Positions 26,311 through 34,988 of a DNA stretch of 64,000 nucleotides are shown here, piece by piece (positions within the stretch are counted from its first letter, which is position 1; each line of letters begins with the position of its first letter). The stretch spans positions 62,001 through 126,000 of the forward strand of contig NZ_JAJGZV010000008.1 of NCBI RefSeq assembly GCF_020805785.1, written 5' to 3'. A program made the translations under genes and the position numbers. The notes beneath the pieces are model-generated. The model saw only the letters and a program-made list of their open reading frames with translations, searched no databases and was not told where the DNA came from. This stretch comes from Flavobacterium chungbukense. GTDB lineage: Bacteria > Bacteroidota > Bacteroidia > Flavobacteriales > Flavobacteriaceae.

Positions 26311-28038
26311 ATGAACATTGCACCTAATATTTTAAACGCAGTAAATGAATGGCTGACTCCTACGTTTGACCAAGAAACGCAGGCAGCAGTAAAAGAATTA
26401 ATGACGACTTCCCCAAAAGAACTTGAAGAAAGTTTTTACAAAAACCTAGAGTTTGGAACTGGCGGTATGCGCGGCGTAATGGGCGTAGGAAACAACAGAA
26501 TCAACAAATACACACTTGGAAAAAACACTCAGGGATTATCTGACTATCTTCATCAAGTTTTTCCAAATGAGCCTTTAAAAGTAGTTATCGCTTATGATTG
26601 CCGTCATAATAGTAACACTTTAGCAAAAGTAGTTGCAGATGTTTTCTCTGCAAACGGAATCCAGGTTTATTTGTTTTCTGATTTAAGACCAACTCCAGAA
26701 TTATCTTTTGCTTTAAAGCATTTAAAATGCCAATGCGGAATTGTTTTAACAGCATCTCATAATCCGCCAGAATATAACGGTTACAAAGTATATTGGCAAG
26801 ACGGAGGCCAGATTGTTCCTCCTCAAGATAAAGAAATTGTCAATGTAATTGAAAGTTTAAGCTACGACAAAATCAAATTCAATGCAAATGAAAGTTTAAT
26901 TCAATATATTGATACTGAAATTGACAAAGAATTTGTAAAATCATCTATAGAAAACGCAAGTTTCAACACTCCTACTGAGGCAAAAGACGATCTTCATATT
27001 GTCTTTACTTCATTGCACGGAACTTCTATAAAATCAATTCCGGATGTTTTATCGCAAGCTGGCTACAAAAACGTTCATATTGTTCCGGAACAAGCTGTCC
27101 CAGACGGAAATTTCCCAACGGTAAAATCTCCAAATCCAGAAGAACCAGAAGCTTTAACTATGGCTTTGGCTTTGGCTGATAAAACAGATTCTGATATTGT
27201 AGTAGGAACAGATCCTGATTGCGACCGTTTAGGAGTTGCCGTTCGTAATAACGATGGCAAAATGATTTTACTTAACGGAAACCAAACTATGGTTTTAATG
27301 ACTTCTTTCTTATTGAAACAATGGAAAAAAGCGGGTAAAATTAACGGAAAACAATTTGTAGGCTCAACAATCGTTTCAACTCCAATGATGATGGAACTGG
27401 CTTCAAGCTACGGTGTTGAATGCAAAGTTGGATTAACAGGATTTAAATGGATTGCTAAAATGATCGTAGATTTTCCTGAACTTGAATTTATCGGAGGTGG
27501 TGAAGAAAGTTTCGGATTTATGGTTGGTGATGCCGTGAGAGATAAAGATGCAGTTGCTGCTACTTTATTAATTTGTGAAGTTGCCGCACAAGCTAAAGCT
27601 GCTGGAAGCTCTGTTTATAAAGAACTTTTACAACTTTATGTTGAAAATGGTTTCTACAAAGAATTCTTAGTTTCTTTAACTAAAAAAGGAATGGAAGGTT
27701 TAGAAGAAATTAATCAGATGATGATTAACTTACGCGAAAATCCTTTGAAAGAAATTAACGGGCAAAGAGTTATTATGGTTGAAGATTATCAATCATCAAA
27801 AGCTTTAAACTTGTTGACAAATGAAGAAACTTCAATGGATATGCCAAAATCTAACGTATTGATTTATTACACAGAAGATGGTTCTAAAATTTGTGCAAGA
27901 CCAAGCGGAACTGAACCAAAAATCAAATTTTATATCAGTGTGAATGCTGCCATAGAATCTGTTTTAGAGTTTGACGAAGCAGAAAAATTCTTAGACGACA
28001 AAATCAAAAATATCATTGCAGATATGCAATTGAATTAA
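26311..28038 (+). CDS. Phosphoglucomutase / phosphomannomutase
   Basis: This 575-residue alpha-D-phosphohexomutase interconverts sugar 1- and 6-phosphates. The phosphoserine loop TASHNPPEYNGYK (about residue 148), metal loop GTDPDCDRLG, sugar-binding GGGEESFGF and phosphate-binding RPSGTEPKIKFYI are all present in order. The length and style match PgcA-type bacterial phosphoglucomutases. It follows the glycosyltransferase by 86 bases and could supply its sugar-phosphate precursor. Confidence 0.94.
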   Translation: MNIAPNILNAVNEWLTPTFDQETQAAVKELMTTSPKELEESFYKNLEFGTGGMRGVMGVGNNRINKYTLGKNTQGLSDYLHQVFPNEPLKVVIAYDCRHNSNTLAKVVADVFSANGIQVYLFSDLRPTPELSFALKHLKCQCGIVLTASHNPPEYNGYKVYWQDGGQIVPPQDKEIVNVIESLSYDKIKFNANESLIQYIDTEIDKEFVKSSIENASFNTPTEAKDDLHIVFTSLHGTSIKSIPDVLSQAGYKNVHIVPEQAVPDGNFPTVKSPNPEEPEALTMALALADKTDSDIVVGTDPDCDRLGVAVRNNDGKMILLNGNQTMVLMTSFLLKQWKKAGKINGKQFVGSTIVSTPMMMELASSYGVECKVGLTGFKWIAKMIVDFPELEFIGGGEESFGFMVGDAVRDKDAVAATLLICEVAAQAKAAGSSVYKELLQLYVENGFYKEFLVSLTKKGMEGLEEINQMMINLRENPLKEINGQRVIMVEDYQSSKALNLLTNEETSMDMPKSNVLIYYTEDGSKICARPSGTEPKIKFYISVNAAIESVLEFDEAEKFLDDKIKNIIADMQLN

Positions 28039-28097
28039 AACTTCAATATATTTTCGATTGCACACAGTTTGTGCACAATTGAAAATTAGATTATAAC

Positions 28098-28142
28098 AAA
28101 CTCTGATTTACATTCTTGAAATGCAAGTCAGAGTTTTTTTTA
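28098..28142 (+). terminator. Terminator after phosphoglucomutase
   Basis: Stem AAACTCTGA/TCAGAGTTT with an inner CATTCTTGAAATG stem, then a T8 tract. Confidence 0.78.
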
Positions 28143-28162
28143 TAAAAAAAAGCAAAAAGAAA

Positions 28163-28191
28163 TTGAAAACTCCTCAATTGGATTAATTTTG
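28163..28191 (+). promoter_or_regulatory. Promoter of the MsbA-like gene
   Basis: TTG (28163-28165) and TAATTTTG (28184-28191) with an 18-base spacer; the leader would be about 75 bases. Confidence 0.6.
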
Positions 28192-28272
28192 TGCATTGAA
28201 AATTGCTTTATCAAATAGTTAAATATTAGAAAAGCTATCCAAACAAAAAGAAAACAACATCAAAAAAAATAA

Positions 28273-30102
28273 ATGAGTAATTTCAAAAAAATAGTTCCTT
28301 TTATATATCCCTATAAAAGGTATGCCTATCTAAACATATTTTTTAATGTTTTATACGCACTTTTCAGTACACTTTCTTTTATGTCATTAATTCCTATGAT
28401 TCAGGTTTTATTTGACCAAACCAAAAGAAATACAGTAAAGCCAGTTTACGAAGGACTATTACACATTAAAACTTATGCCGAGAATTATTTAAGTTATTAT
28501 GTAACACACACTACAGATCAATACGGCGTAGGACGAACGTTATCTATAATGGTTGCCGGAATTATCACTATCTTTTTATTGAAAAATCTAGTAGATTATC
28601 TTGCTATGTTTTTTATCAATTTCTTACGTAATGGAGTTTTAAGAGATATGCGTAATGCGATGTATAAAAAAACATTAGAACTGCCATTATCATTTTATTC
28701 TGAGAAAAGAAAAGGAGACGTAATCTCTAGAATTTCTGCAGATGTTAACGAATTACAAACTTCTTTTCTCGCCATTTTGGAACTTATAGTAAAAGAACCA
28801 TTAACGATTGTTTTTACTATTGCAGCGATGCTTTTTATTAGTCCTAAACTAACTTTGTTTGTATTTATTTTTATTCCAGTTTCAGGCTATATAATTTCTT
28901 TGATTGGAAAACAGCTTAAAAAACAATCTTCTAAAGCACAACAAGAACAAGGACATTTTTTATCTACTATTGAAGAAACTATTGGAGGATTAAAAGTGGT
29001 TAAAGGTTATAATTCTGAAAACTATTTTAACACTGTTTTTCAAAATTCAACAGAGCGTTTTTTCAAATTATCAAACAGCATTGGTAATCGCCAAAATTTA
29101 GCATCTCCTGCAAGTGAATTTATGGGAATCACCGTAATTGCAATTTTACTTTGGTACGGCGGTCAAATGGTTTTAATTGACAAAACTCTTGACGGCGCTT
29201 CTTTTATTGCATATATGGGACTAGCTTATAACATTCTTACACCTGCAAAAGCGATTTCTAAAGCTTCTTATGGAGTAAAAAGAGGAAATGCCGCTGCAGA
29301 TCGTGTTCTTGAAATTTTAGAACAAGAAAACACAATTGTCTCTAATGAAAATGCAATTGAAAAAACTTCTTTTGAAAGCGAAATAAACATTCAAAATATC
29401 AACTTTAAATACGAAGAAACCAACGTTCTAAAAGACTTTTCTCTTCAAATTAAAAAGGGACAAACTGTTGCTTTGGTTGGACAATCTGGAAGTGGAAAAA
29501 GTACTATTGCTAATTTATTAACTCGTTTTTACGATGTAAATGAAGGAAGCATCTTTATTGATGGAATTGACATCAAAGACATGACATTAGACTCACTTAG
29601 AGATTTGATGGCATTAGTTACACAGGACATTATTTTATTTAATGACACCATTAAAGCAAATATTGCATTAGGAAAACTTGACGCAACTGATGACGAAATC
29701 ATTGAAGCATTAAAGATCGCTAATGCCTACGAGTTTGTAAAAGATTTACCAAAAGGAATTTACACCAATATTGGAGACAGCGGAAGCAAAATTTCGGGCG
29801 GACAAAAGCAACGTTTATCAATTGCTCGTGCGGTTTTGAAAAACCCTCCGATTATGATTTTAGATGAAGCTACATCTGCTCTGGATACAGAAAGCGAAAA
29901 ATTTGTTCAGATTGCTCTAGAAAACATGATGCAGAACAGAACTTCAATTGTTATTGCGCACCGTCTTTCTACCATTCAAAAAGCAGATTTGATTGTGGTC
30001 ATGCAAAAAGGGAAAATTGTGGAACAAGGAACTCACGAAGAATTAATTGCTAAAAACGGAACTTATAATAAATTGGTTACCATGCAGTCTTTAGAATCGT
30101 AA
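28273..30102 (+). CDS. ABC exporter, fused permease and ATPase (MsbA-like)
   Basis: This 609-residue half-transporter has six transmembrane helices in residues about 18-330 and an ATPase domain in 370-605 with Walker A GQSGSGKST, signature ISGGQKQRLS, Walker B PIMILDEATSALD and the switch His in IVIAHRLSTIQ. It forms a homodimeric exporter; lipid A or another lipid/peptide is the likely cargo by similarity to MsbA. It is monocistronic between two terminators. Confidence 0.92.
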   Translation: MSNFKKIVPFIYPYKRYAYLNIFFNVLYALFSTLSFMSLIPMIQVLFDQTKRNTVKPVYEGLLHIKTYAENYLSYYVTHTTDQYGVGRTLSIMVAGIITIFLLKNLVDYLAMFFINFLRNGVLRDMRNAMYKKTLELPLSFYSEKRKGDVISRISADVNELQTSFLAILELIVKEPLTIVFTIAAMLFISPKLTLFVFIFIPVSGYIISLIGKQLKKQSSKAQQEQGHFLSTIEETIGGLKVVKGYNSENYFNTVFQNSTERFFKLSNSIGNRQNLASPASEFMGITVIAILLWYGGQMVLIDKTLDGASFIAYMGLAYNILTPAKAISKASYGVKRGNAAADRVLEILEQENTIVSNENAIEKTSFESEINIQNINFKYEETNVLKDFSLQIKKGQTVALVGQSGSGKSTIANLLTRFYDVNEGSIFIDGIDIKDMTLDSLRDLMALVTQDIILFNDTIKANIALGKLDATDDEIIEALKIANAYEFVKDLPKGIYTNIGDSGSKISGGQKQRLSIARAVLKNPPIMILDEATSALDTESEKFVQIALENMMQNRTSIVIAHRLSTIQKADLIVVMQKGKIVEQGTHEELIAKNGTYNKLVTMQSLES

Positions 30103-30125
30103 AAAATCAATTGAAATTTTACTCT

Positions 30126-30182
30126 ACACAGATTAAGGAAATATTAAAACTCAGTTTAATTTCTTTAATCTGTGTTTATTTT
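30126..30182 (+). terminator. Long hairpin terminator after the ABC exporter
   Basis: The 17-base arms 30126-30142 and 30159-30175 (ACACAGATTAAGGAAAT and its near reverse complement) precede a T-rich tail. CACAGATTAA recurs at 30973-30982 after the DUF2971 gene. Confidence 0.68.
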
Positions 30183-30227
30183 TATAACTTTAGGTGAGTT
30201 AAAGGATAATCATTTAATTCTCTCCAA

Positions 30228-30929
30228 ATGTATCTTAACAACCCTAACATTACATTACCTGCAGATCCTAACACCATAGTTTGGAAATACCTTGACTTAT
30301 CTAAATTTCTTGATTTATTACTTTCCAAGAAATTATTCATGTCGCGCTCTGACAAGTTTGAAGATCAATACGAAGGTACATTTAGCGAACCTACTTACGA
30401 AGAAATCAAAAAACTCGCGATTGACAATCCAGACTTTTTAAAACACTATAAAACACAACGCGAACAGGTAGCCATTAGCAGCTGGCATATTAATGAATAC
30501 GAATCGTTTGCCATGTGGCAGATTTTTACTCAAAATAGCGAAGGTCTTGCCATTCAATCTACTATCGGAAGATTACAGAAAGCTTTAAAACCTGAAAATA
30601 ATTTTGATCAGTATATTGGCGAAGTAAATTACATTGATTACAGAAAAGAATACATTCCGTTTGATGATTTTTTCTTTCCTTTTTTATTCAAAAGGAAGAG
30701 TTTTCAATACGAGCGAGAAGTGCGCATTCTTACTGACACTTCTAAAAGCGACATCCGATTAAATGACGGATTAAAGATTAACGTTGATATCAATCAATTA
30801 ATTGAAAAAATATACATTCATCCCAAATCTGAAAACTGGTACAAAAAACTCGTTATTGAATTGGTAGAACGCTTAGATTTTGGTTTCGAAATCGAAAAAT
30901 CAGATTTAGAAAGTGACATATTGATTTGA
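30228..30929 (+). CDS. DUF2971 protein
   Basis: The 233-residue soluble protein opens with VWKYLDLSKFLDLLLSKKLFMSRSDKFEDQYEGTF and has SSWHINEYESFAMWQIFTQNSEGLAI and FQYEREVRIL, the conserved blocks of DUF2971. The family is found in some defence neighbourhoods and in ordinary genomes; no enzymatic function is settled. Nothing around it (an ABC exporter and an envelope operon) suggests defence. Confidence 0.83.
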   Translation: MYLNNPNITLPADPNTIVWKYLDLSKFLDLLLSKKLFMSRSDKFEDQYEGTFSEPTYEEIKKLAIDNPDFLKHYKTQREQVAISSWHINEYESFAMWQIFTQNSEGLAIQSTIGRLQKALKPENNFDQYIGEVNYIDYRKEYIPFDDFFFPFLFKRKSFQYEREVRILTDTSKSDIRLNDGLKINVDINQLIEKIYIHPKSENWYKKLVIELVERLDFGFEIEKSDLESDILI

Positions 30930-30930
30930 A

Positions 30931-30970
30931 GGCGCTAAGAGGCTAAGGTTCTGAGGTTCTAAGGTTTTTA
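30931..30970. repeat. Tandem array of imperfect 8-base units (GRTNCTRA), forward
   Basis: Five consecutive octamers: GGCGCTAA, GAGGCTAA, GGTTCTGA, GGTTCTAA, GGTTTTTA. An inverted partner lies at 31081-31117, beyond the terminator at 31021-31060. Confidence 0.8.
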
Positions 30971-31020
30971 GCCACAGATTAAAAGAATTAAAAAGATTTT
31001 TAAAAATATAATATAATGGT

Positions 31021-31060
31021 AAAGCCTGCTAAAAATTATATTTTAGCAGGCTTTTAATTT
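31021..31060. terminator. Bidirectional terminator between DUF2971 and the minus-strand envelope operon
   Basis: Stem AAAGCCTGCTAAAA/TTTTAGCAGGCTTT with A/T tracts on both sides. Confidence 0.85.
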
Positions 31061-31080
31061 TATATTCAAAGATTGAAAAA

Positions 31081-31117
31081 CCTTAGCACCTCAGAACCTT
31101 ATATCTTAGAACCTTTA
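31081..31117. repeat. Tandem array of imperfect 8-base units, inverted partner
   Basis: On the minus strand it contains GGTTCTAA, GGTTCTGA and GGTGCTAA with one irregular unit (GATATAA) between. It overlaps the last bases of the lipoprotein gene. Confidence 0.7.
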
Positions 31118-31834
31118 AATAGGTTTATAAGCTTTAACCTCCCATTTTTTAGAAGCTAAGTCAATATAATTGTAGTGAAGCACGTCGTTTTTATCAAATT
31201 GACCGTTTTGATTGGTGTCTTCAATAGTTCTAAAATACAAACGATTTTTAGATTCAACTAAGCTCCAATCTACCAATTCTTCTAAATCGGCAGAAACTTT
31301 GGTGAAGTTTTCTCCGCTAATATCACTCAAATACAAAGTTTTAATATCACTGGTATCTATTTTGCCGTCTTTATTAGTATCAGAATCGGTTAAAGTATAC
31401 ACCATAACTTTATTCTGAGTTTTGTCTGCTACAGGTTTTAAATAAGTTGCCGTTAAAATCAAAATTGGCTTATCAGACAAAGCATGAATCGAATCTGAAT
31501 CTATTGCTTGAAACTTTAAATTCTGTAAATAACCTGTTATCTCATATTCTCCTAAATTAGAAATCGTAAAACTTACATCGTTTACACTAGAAGATCCGTA
31601 ACGCGCTTTAGAACCTCTTTCGTACACTCTCAAATCTCCAACTGGATGAATTAAGTAATTCGTTCCTTCCATTTGAATTGGCAAATCTGCGATTTCAATT
31701 TGCGATGAATCTGCTTTCGTAATACTTACTTTATTCGAAACATCATAACTTACTTTTGGCTTTTTAACATCTTCTCGGCAACTAATTACAGTTCCGACAA
31801 TGATTAAGGCGATATATTTAAAATATTTTTTCAT
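31115..31834 (-). CDS. Lipoprotein with two calcium-loop-like motifs
   Basis: The protein is 239 residues; lipobox VISC (Cys19) followed by REDVKK. Two EF-hand or dockerin-like acidic loops are visible, DSDTNKDGKIDTSDIKTL (about residue 150) and DTNQNGQFDKNDVLHY (about 207), each with the Dx(D/N)x(D/N)G spacing. No other domain is recognised. It is the last gene of an envelope operon that contains an M23 peptidase and a TonB-dependent receptor; calcium binding is inferred from the motifs. Confidence 0.75.
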   Translation of the reverse strand: MKKYFKYIALIIVGTVISCREDVKKPKVSYDVSNKVSITKADSSQIEIADLPIQMEGTNYLIHPVGDLRVYERGSKARYGSSSVNDVSFTISNLGEYEITGYLQNLKFQAIDSDSIHALSDKPILILTATYLKPVADKTQNKVMVYTLTDSDTNKDGKIDTSDIKTLYLSDISGENFTKVSADLEELVDWSLVESKNRLYFRTIEDTNQNGQFDKNDVLHYNYIDLASKKWEVKAYKPI

Positions 31835-31864
31835 CTACAAGATTATATACGATTATCAAATATA

Positions 31865-32515
31865 CTATTTTTGATTGTATTTTTTGTTTTTATTGAATTT
31901 TACTAAAGTCAAGACGCTAATTAAAACAATGCCAAAATAGCCTAAAAAAATAAGCCATTGCTGTTTTAAAAATTTCGTTTGAAAAATACGCAGTTCTTTT
32001 TGCTTGTTTTCTTCTTCTGTTAAACGCGAATTTCTTAATGAATATTCTGCTGTTCCACAAAAAAATGGACGTTTTACACCTTGTTTTGGTTTTGCACTTG
32101 CAATTACATAAATATTATCTTCAAATAAAGCCCAAGTTGGAACTTTCTCTTCATTCATAATATTCAATATATCAACAAAAGTATCATAATCTGTTTTTGG
32201 ACCTAAATAAACTTTAGCTCCATTAATGGTATCAAAACTTTTAACCAAACTACGAGCAAAAAGTCGCAATTCTCCTAGCTTTTGCTCTTCTTTTGATTTC
32301 TTATTATTAAAATAAAATGACTTATATTTTCTGATTTCTCCAATTTTATACTTTTCAAAATCTTCTTTATTTGAAAGCGACAAATCTACAGAACCATAAA
32401 CTTTAAAAGCATCTACTTTATAAAAATGATAAATGCATAGTAAAGGAATTAAAACCAAAGAAATCATTCCTGGAACGTAAAAAATCTTTTTCCTTTTTTC
32501 ACGTTTTTCGATCAT
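31865..32515 (-). CDS. Two-helix membrane protein with ExbD-like periplasmic segment
   Basis: The protein is 216 residues: transmembrane helices at about 12-31 and 186-205 enclose a soluble domain. Residues 97-140 (INGAKVYLGPKTDYDTFVDI, then MNEEKVPTWALFEDNIYVIA) follow the ExbD pattern in which residue-wise spacing YxxFVDIL-x8-P/G-(hydrophobic) is seen. The reading frame starts 4 bases inside the 3' end of the receptor gene. I cannot name the family with certainty; an accessory energy-coupling part for the adjacent receptor is a hypothesis. Confidence 0.6.
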   Translation of the reverse strand: MIEKREKRKKIFYVPGMISLVLIPLLCIYHFYKVDAFKVYGSVDLSLSNKEDFEKYKIGEIRKYKSFYFNNKKSKEEQKLGELRLFARSLVKSFDTINGAKVYLGPKTDYDTFVDILNIMNEEKVPTWALFEDNIYVIASAKPKQGVKRPFFCGTAEYSLRNSRLTEEENKQKELRIFQTKFLKQQWLIFLGYFGIVLISVLTLVKFNKNKKYNQK

Positions 32516-34977
32516 AACCTCGCATTAATCTTAACGTTAAAAACTCTTGAAGTCATATAATTCGGAATCGCGTATTGATTTTTAGAATACACATCGCGAA
32601 CCCAAGTATTTGTAATCGCGTTTTGATTATTAAAAAGATTAAAAATCTCCAAACCAACTGCCAATTCTTTAAAGTTTTTCAGCCAACCTGTTTTTGTATT
32701 CTGCGTACTGCTGTCAACAAAAACCTTTGCAAAACCTATATCTGCTCTTCTATAATCATTTAATCTGTTCTGGTATAAGTACGGATCTGAATAAGCAGGC
32801 GCACCTCCAGGCAATCCGGTATTATAAACTAAATTTAAATATACTTTTACACTCGGAATATTTGGCATATAATCCTGAAACAACATTGCAAATTTTAAAC
32901 GTTGATCTGTCGGACGAGCAATATAACCTTTGTTCTCGTAATTTTCTTCTGTTTTTAAATACCCAAAACTCACCCAAGATTCTGTTCCTGGCACAAATTC
33001 TCCATTCAATCTAAAATCAAGACCTTGTGCGTAGGCTTTCGCATTATTATTGGCAACATAACGAATACGTACATTGTCAATCGAATACACATTTACATCT
33101 GAAAGCGATTTATAATAAATTTCGGTAACCCATTTAAAAGGACGGTTCCACATTTTAAAATTATAATCATTTCCTAAAACAACATGAACTGCTTCCTGTG
33201 CTTTCACATTCGGATTAACCTCTCCTTCTAAATCACGAAGCTCCCTATAAAATGGCGGCTGATGATATAATCCTCCAGAAATTCTGAAAACCATATCACG
33301 ATCCCAATCTGGTTTTATAGCAAATTGCCCTCGCGGACTTACAACAAATTGTGTTTTTCCTTCTTCTAAAGCTCCCTCAACATTCCAACCTTGAAAACGC
33401 GCTCCTAAATGATACCAAATCTGACTTGAACCAATCTCAGATTGCTTATTCCATTGCGCATAACCTGAGAAACGATTTATAGTATTGAAATTTGTTGCCC
33501 GAATATCGTTATAAGGCAAAAGCGGCCCCGTGTAAGGCGTATAAGGCTGATTGTTCTCTGGCAAAATATTTAATGGCGGATTTATAGAAAATCCCGCAGA
33601 ATCAATCATTTCCCATTCTACAATTCTATCTCGAATAGATTCTCTCGTGTATTTTAAACCAAATTCTAATTGGCTTTCTTTCCATTCTTTCGTTCCTTTC
33701 AGTTCAATGTTAGCAATCAAAGCATCCAAATCATTTCGTGCATGATTTAATTGCGAACCAATTCCGCGAGTAAAATCAATTGCTGAACTGTTTGTCGGAT
33801 CTTCAGCATCTACATTTCCTAAACGATATTGTGCTAAAATATCAAAATGTTCTTTTTCTGTTGTATGAAATAAAGAACCAATTAACTTTAAAGTCAGCGT
33901 TGGAGAAGCTTTAAAAGTAGTTTTTAAAGCGCCAAAATAAGTATCATACTGGTCTTTTTCCTGACCATCATAATAAACGGAAAGCGCCATTGGCTGATCA
34001 ATTGTTCCAAATTTTGTCTGGCGAACCAAAGGCTGATACAAATATTTATTCTGAGAAATGTTTCCTAAAAAACTCATTTGCCATTTCGAAGAAATATCAT
34101 AATTAATATTGGTTTGAATATCGGCAAAAGTTGGCGTATAATTAGTTTGCGTATCCTGACTATTAACAAGCAAACTATTGTTTCTATAACGAACTCCTGT
34201 AACGGCAGACCATTTTTTATTTTTAGAAACTAAATCGACAGAGGCACTTCCTCCCAAAAAACTAGCTTCAAACGAAGCGCCAAATTGTGTAGGTTTTCTA
34301 TATGTAATATCTAAAACAGAAGATAATTTATCTCCAAATTTAGCTTGAAATCCACCTGCCGAAAAATCCACATTCTGAACCAAGTCTGTATTGGTAAAAC
34401 TCAAACCTTCTTGCTGTCCTGAGCGAATTAAAAACGGACGATAAACTTCAACTTCATTTACATAAACTAAATTTTCATCAAAATTTCCGCCTCGAACCAT
34501 GTATTGTGTGCTCAATTCGTTGTTTGAATTTACTCCCGGAAGTGTTTTCAAGATATTTTCAATTCCCGCATTTGCTCCTGGAATTTTTTTGATTGTCTCT
34601 GTCTCGATTGTAGCAATTCCCTGAATTCGTTTTCTATTTTTAGAAGAAACAAAAACCTCGCCCATTTGTTCTTGAGAATTATTCATAATTGGATTAAAAA
34701 TAAAAACTTCATTTGTTTTTAAATTAACCGTCAAACTGATCATTTTTAAAGAAACGTGAGTAAATATCAGTGAAACTTTTTTATTTGCTGGAACGATGAT
34801 TTCAAAAAAACCATTTGAATCTGATTGCACAACATTTCCCTGCACAGCAATATTTACACTTGGAACCACATGTTTATCTGCATCTAAAATCACTCCTTTT
34901 ATACGAGCGTTTTGAGCCAAAGCAATACAGCTAAAAAATAAAAAAAGAAAAGCGAATATAAACCTATTGTTATTCAA
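32512..34977 (-). CDS. TonB-dependent receptor with N-terminal regulatory-like domain (TTG start)
   Basis: This 821-residue receptor has a signal peptide ending at IALAQ, a carboxypeptidase-regulatory-like beta domain (about 24-105, IKGVILDADKHVVPSVNIAV), a plug (about 120-235, IENILKTLPGVNSNNELSTQYMVRGGNFDENLVYVNEVEVYRPF) and a barrel ending in VFNVKINARL. The start codon must be TTG at 34977: no ATG lies between the upstream stop (34989) and the signal peptide, and the first internal Met lies beyond the regulatory domain opening. It follows the M23 peptidase by 11 bases and overlaps the next gene by 4. The ligand is unknown. Confidence 0.88.
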   Translation of the reverse strand: MNNNRFIFAFLFLFFSCIALAQNARIKGVILDADKHVVPSVNIAVQGNVVQSDSNGFFEIIVPANKKVSLIFTHVSLKMISLTVNLKTNEVFIFNPIMNNSQEQMGEVFVSSKNRKRIQGIATIETETIKKIPGANAGIENILKTLPGVNSNNELSTQYMVRGGNFDENLVYVNEVEVYRPFLIRSGQQEGLSFTNTDLVQNVDFSAGGFQAKFGDKLSSVLDITYRKPTQFGASFEASFLGGSASVDLVSKNKKWSAVTGVRYRNNSLLVNSQDTQTNYTPTFADIQTNINYDISSKWQMSFLGNISQNKYLYQPLVRQTKFGTIDQPMALSVYYDGQEKDQYDTYFGALKTTFKASPTLTLKLIGSLFHTTEKEHFDILAQYRLGNVDAEDPTNSSAIDFTRGIGSQLNHARNDLDALIANIELKGTKEWKESQLEFGLKYTRESIRDRIVEWEMIDSAGFSINPPLNILPENNQPYTPYTGPLLPYNDIRATNFNTINRFSGYAQWNKQSEIGSSQIWYHLGARFQGWNVEGALEEGKTQFVVSPRGQFAIKPDWDRDMVFRISGGLYHQPPFYRELRDLEGEVNPNVKAQEAVHVVLGNDYNFKMWNRPFKWVTEIYYKSLSDVNVYSIDNVRIRYVANNNAKAYAQGLDFRLNGEFVPGTESWVSFGYLKTEENYENKGYIARPTDQRLKFAMLFQDYMPNIPSVKVYLNLVYNTGLPGGAPAYSDPYLYQNRLNDYRRADIGFAKVFVDSSTQNTKTGWLKNFKELAVGLEIFNLFNNQNAITNTWVRDVYSKNQYAIPNYMTSRVFNVKINARL

Positions 34978-34988
34978 AGATTTGGATT

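Noticed and set aside
30228..30929. DUF2971 gene as part of a defence system
   Set aside because: No partner nuclease, ATPase, reverse transcriptase or toxin lies beside it; neighbours are an exporter and an envelope operon.
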